From contig CM074857.1 of NCBI GenBank assembly GCA_037501455.1, positions 101,031,501 through 101,095,500 on the forward strand: DNA of 64,000 bases, read 5' to 3'. The DNA comes from Lantana camara. Its lineage: Eukaryota; Streptophyta; Magnoliopsida; Lamiales; Verbenaceae. Numbering within the stretch: the stretch's first letter is position 1; the number at the start of each line of letters is the position of its first letter. The notes beneath the pieces were generated by a model that was given only the letters and a program-made list of their open reading frames with translations, searched no databases and was not told where the DNA came from. Position numbers and translations under genes: made by a program. Shown one piece after another: positions 62,414-64,000 of this stretch.

Positions 62414-62467
62414 TGATCTTACCTCTTATCTCTGCCTTTTCATATACCAAAGTTCAATGAATATTCG

Positions 62468-63930
62468 ATGGCTCCTAAAAACCAACCCAACTCGAAGAAT
62501 AAGGGAGTTGATGGCGCGAACGAACCCAATCTGAAGAGCGAAGAAGTTGATGCCACTGTGCAGTCCTCTACAGATGGTCATCTAAATGACTTGAAACATC
62601 TGATGGTTCAACTCCTTCGAGGCCCAAGGAAACTAAATCAAAGGGAACTCATTTTACTGAAGAGACGGAGACTATGACTCTCGAAGAGCAAGTTGCCCAA
62701 ATGGCTCAAACAATGGCTAACTTGCAAAAGACTTTGGAGGATAAAGACTTTCAGATTGCTCAACTTATAAATAAGTTAGAAAATGGTGATCCTGGTCAGT
62801 CTACTCGTAACCCTCAGACCTTTTCGGTTCAAGCCATTGTAGATGGAAAGCGAGTGAACTTGTCTCTTCAACATGACTCTGGGTTAAAGCCTAATCACTC
62901 TACTGCATCCATCGCCTCCCTATCTGTGCAAGATTTGCAAAACATGATAAATAACACAATTAGAACTCAGTATAGTGTACCCTCGCAAAATTCTCCAACA
63001 TACTCAAAGCACACGCCGCACTGTAAGTATGATCGAGCTCACTAATGCAAAACAGTGGAAAGACGAACCAGTCATCGATTACATCAATCGTTGGCGAGCT
63101 TTGAGTTTGAATTGCAAGGATAGACTTTCAGAGGTACCTGTAATAGAAATGTGTATTCAAGGCACATGCATTGGGGATTGCTTTACATCTTGCAAGGTAT
63201 CAAGCCTCGTATATTTGAAGAATTGGCTATGCGAGCTCATGATATGGAACTAAGTATTACTCACTATGGTACTAACTATTCTACTGAAAATCAAAGGAAT
63301 GATGAAAATGATGTGCGGGGAGGTGAGAAGTTCTTCAAGCCCTTTACAAAGGAGTCTATGGCAATAATAAAGACAACACCTGTTAAAATCACCTCCTTGG
63401 AAAAGAAGGTTGAAACTAAAACAAAAAGTCAACTTGCGCAGGATGAAAGGCGTCGACTTACACTGAAGGAGATGCAAGTAAAAGAGTACCCATTTCCAAA
63501 CTCAGACGTCTCACACATATTTGATGAGCTACTGGCAAAAAATTTAATAAAATTACCAGAGCCAAAACGCCCCGAGGAGAGTGAAAAAGTGAATGACCCG
63601 AAGTACTGCAAATATCATCGAGTCATTAGCCACCCGATAGAGAAATGTTTCGTCCTAAAAGATAAGATCATGGCTCTAACAAGAGAAGGGAAAATTATCC
63701 TTGAAAGTGAAGACGCAACTGCTGCAAATGTCACTAGTGTAGTAACTTCAACATATGTCAATGTGGTTAAAAGCAACAAGAATGCGATGACGCCACCAAC
63801 ACCATTGGGGGCATCCACATCAATCAAATTTGGAAGTTTAGAGCCGATGCTAATTTCAAACTTGATGTCTAGCAAAAAAGTTAAAGCTGAAGCGCATCCA
63901 AACCTCCACAAAAATACCGGGGGCAACTAA
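62468..63930 (+). pseudogene. Decayed gag of gypsy element B
   Basis: Frames change several times. The start reads MAPKNQPNSKNKG. A shift before about 62640 leads to MTLEEQVAQMAQTMANLQKTL, a coiled coil typical of this plant gypsy gag. Near 63012 the core between SPTYSK and TRRTVSMIELTNAKQ is missing, probably some 80 codons, with a frame change. A further small insertion near 63168 precedes [17 protein letters not shown]. The last part (63151-63930) is open and has [15 protein letters not shown] and the metal-site-like [14 protein letters not shown]. It cannot make a working capsid protein. Pol would lie to the right of the window. Confidence 0.85.
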
Positions 63931-64000
63931 AATTCAAGTGAAAGTTGAAATACTCCTCGATAAGAGTCTAAACTGTCAAAAATACTCCTTAACATGAGTA
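63931..64000 (+). other. Continuation of gypsy element B to the window edge
   Basis: The last bases follow the gag stop and show no further motif. Confidence 0.5.

Larger units (their letters stand above)
44297..64000 (+). mobile_element. Ty3/gypsy element B, 5' part (continues off the right edge), carrying nest B
   Basis: The 5' LTR appears to run from TGATGACACG at 44297 to about 62388, split by the hAT element. Its own length is about 850 bp. The LTR has a TATA box at 44631-44638 (TATATAAA) followed by a leader. After it come the primer-binding sequence TGGCACGCCCAGTGGGAC at 62396-62413 and a decayed gag at 62468-63930. The left border lacks a confirmed target duplication because the right end is outside the window. 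Confidence 0.65.

Overview
The window is nuclear DNA of a flowering plant, most likely a eudicot. It is AT-rich, its host genes have introns with GT..AG borders, and their products match angiosperm families. Most of the sequence is transposable elements. I saw no prokaryotic, organellar or viral genes, no rRNA or standard tRNA genes and no CRISPR array. The species cannot be told from the sequence.

Host genes. (1) 295-2247, minus strand: the first four exons of a nucleobase-ascorbate transporter of the NAT12 type; the gene runs off the left edge. (2) 26440-31124, plus: a complete nine-exon, 521-codon gene for a plastid-type, two-domain phosphoglycerate-mutase-family protein, the probable 2-carboxy-D-arabinitol-1-phosphatase. 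(3) 38938-39876, plus: a single-exon DUF868 protein of 312 residues. These genes are not functionally linked. The space between them holds degenerate DNA, foldback and hAT-type MITEs, one clear tRNA-derived SINE and AT microsatellites.

Nest A, 7218-23890. A solo LTR of about 3.2 kb (TG..CA ends, target duplication TATAC) was split by a Tat-like Ty3/gypsy element at 8287-21731 (duplication GGTTT). Inside that lie an 'AGCCGAGC' DNA repeat, a reversed LTR fragment, a second copy of the 3-kb LTR split by a 4.97-kb CACTA element full of TTCCGAGGGA motifs (duplication CCC), a reverse transcriptase remnant, and a 1.9-kb solo LTR (duplication ATCCA).

Nest B, 44297 to the right edge. The 5' LTR of a gypsy element with a decayed gag holds an autonomous-type hAT transposon at 44940-62168 (duplication CCTACGGA). 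Its transposase gene is cut in two places: by a solo LTR (duplication TTATC) and by a full-length Tat gypsy element at 49403-61182 (duplication CACAT). Removing both insertions and one copy of each duplication leaves an open 785-codon frame. The Tat element has LTRs differing by a single base but carries a gag stop and frameshifts in protease, integrase and its antisense gene. That antisense gene (minus strand, 59856 to 56736) is spliced and encodes a Transposase_28-like protein.

Foreign-DNA load on the phosphatase gene is notable: a 1,031-bp foldback ends 73 bp before its start codon, and a second inverted-repeat insertion of about 1.5 kb fills most of intron 1. Another foldback (34940-36413) is a 1.47-kb palindrome whose arms carry a segment resembling the 3-kb LTR family of nest A.
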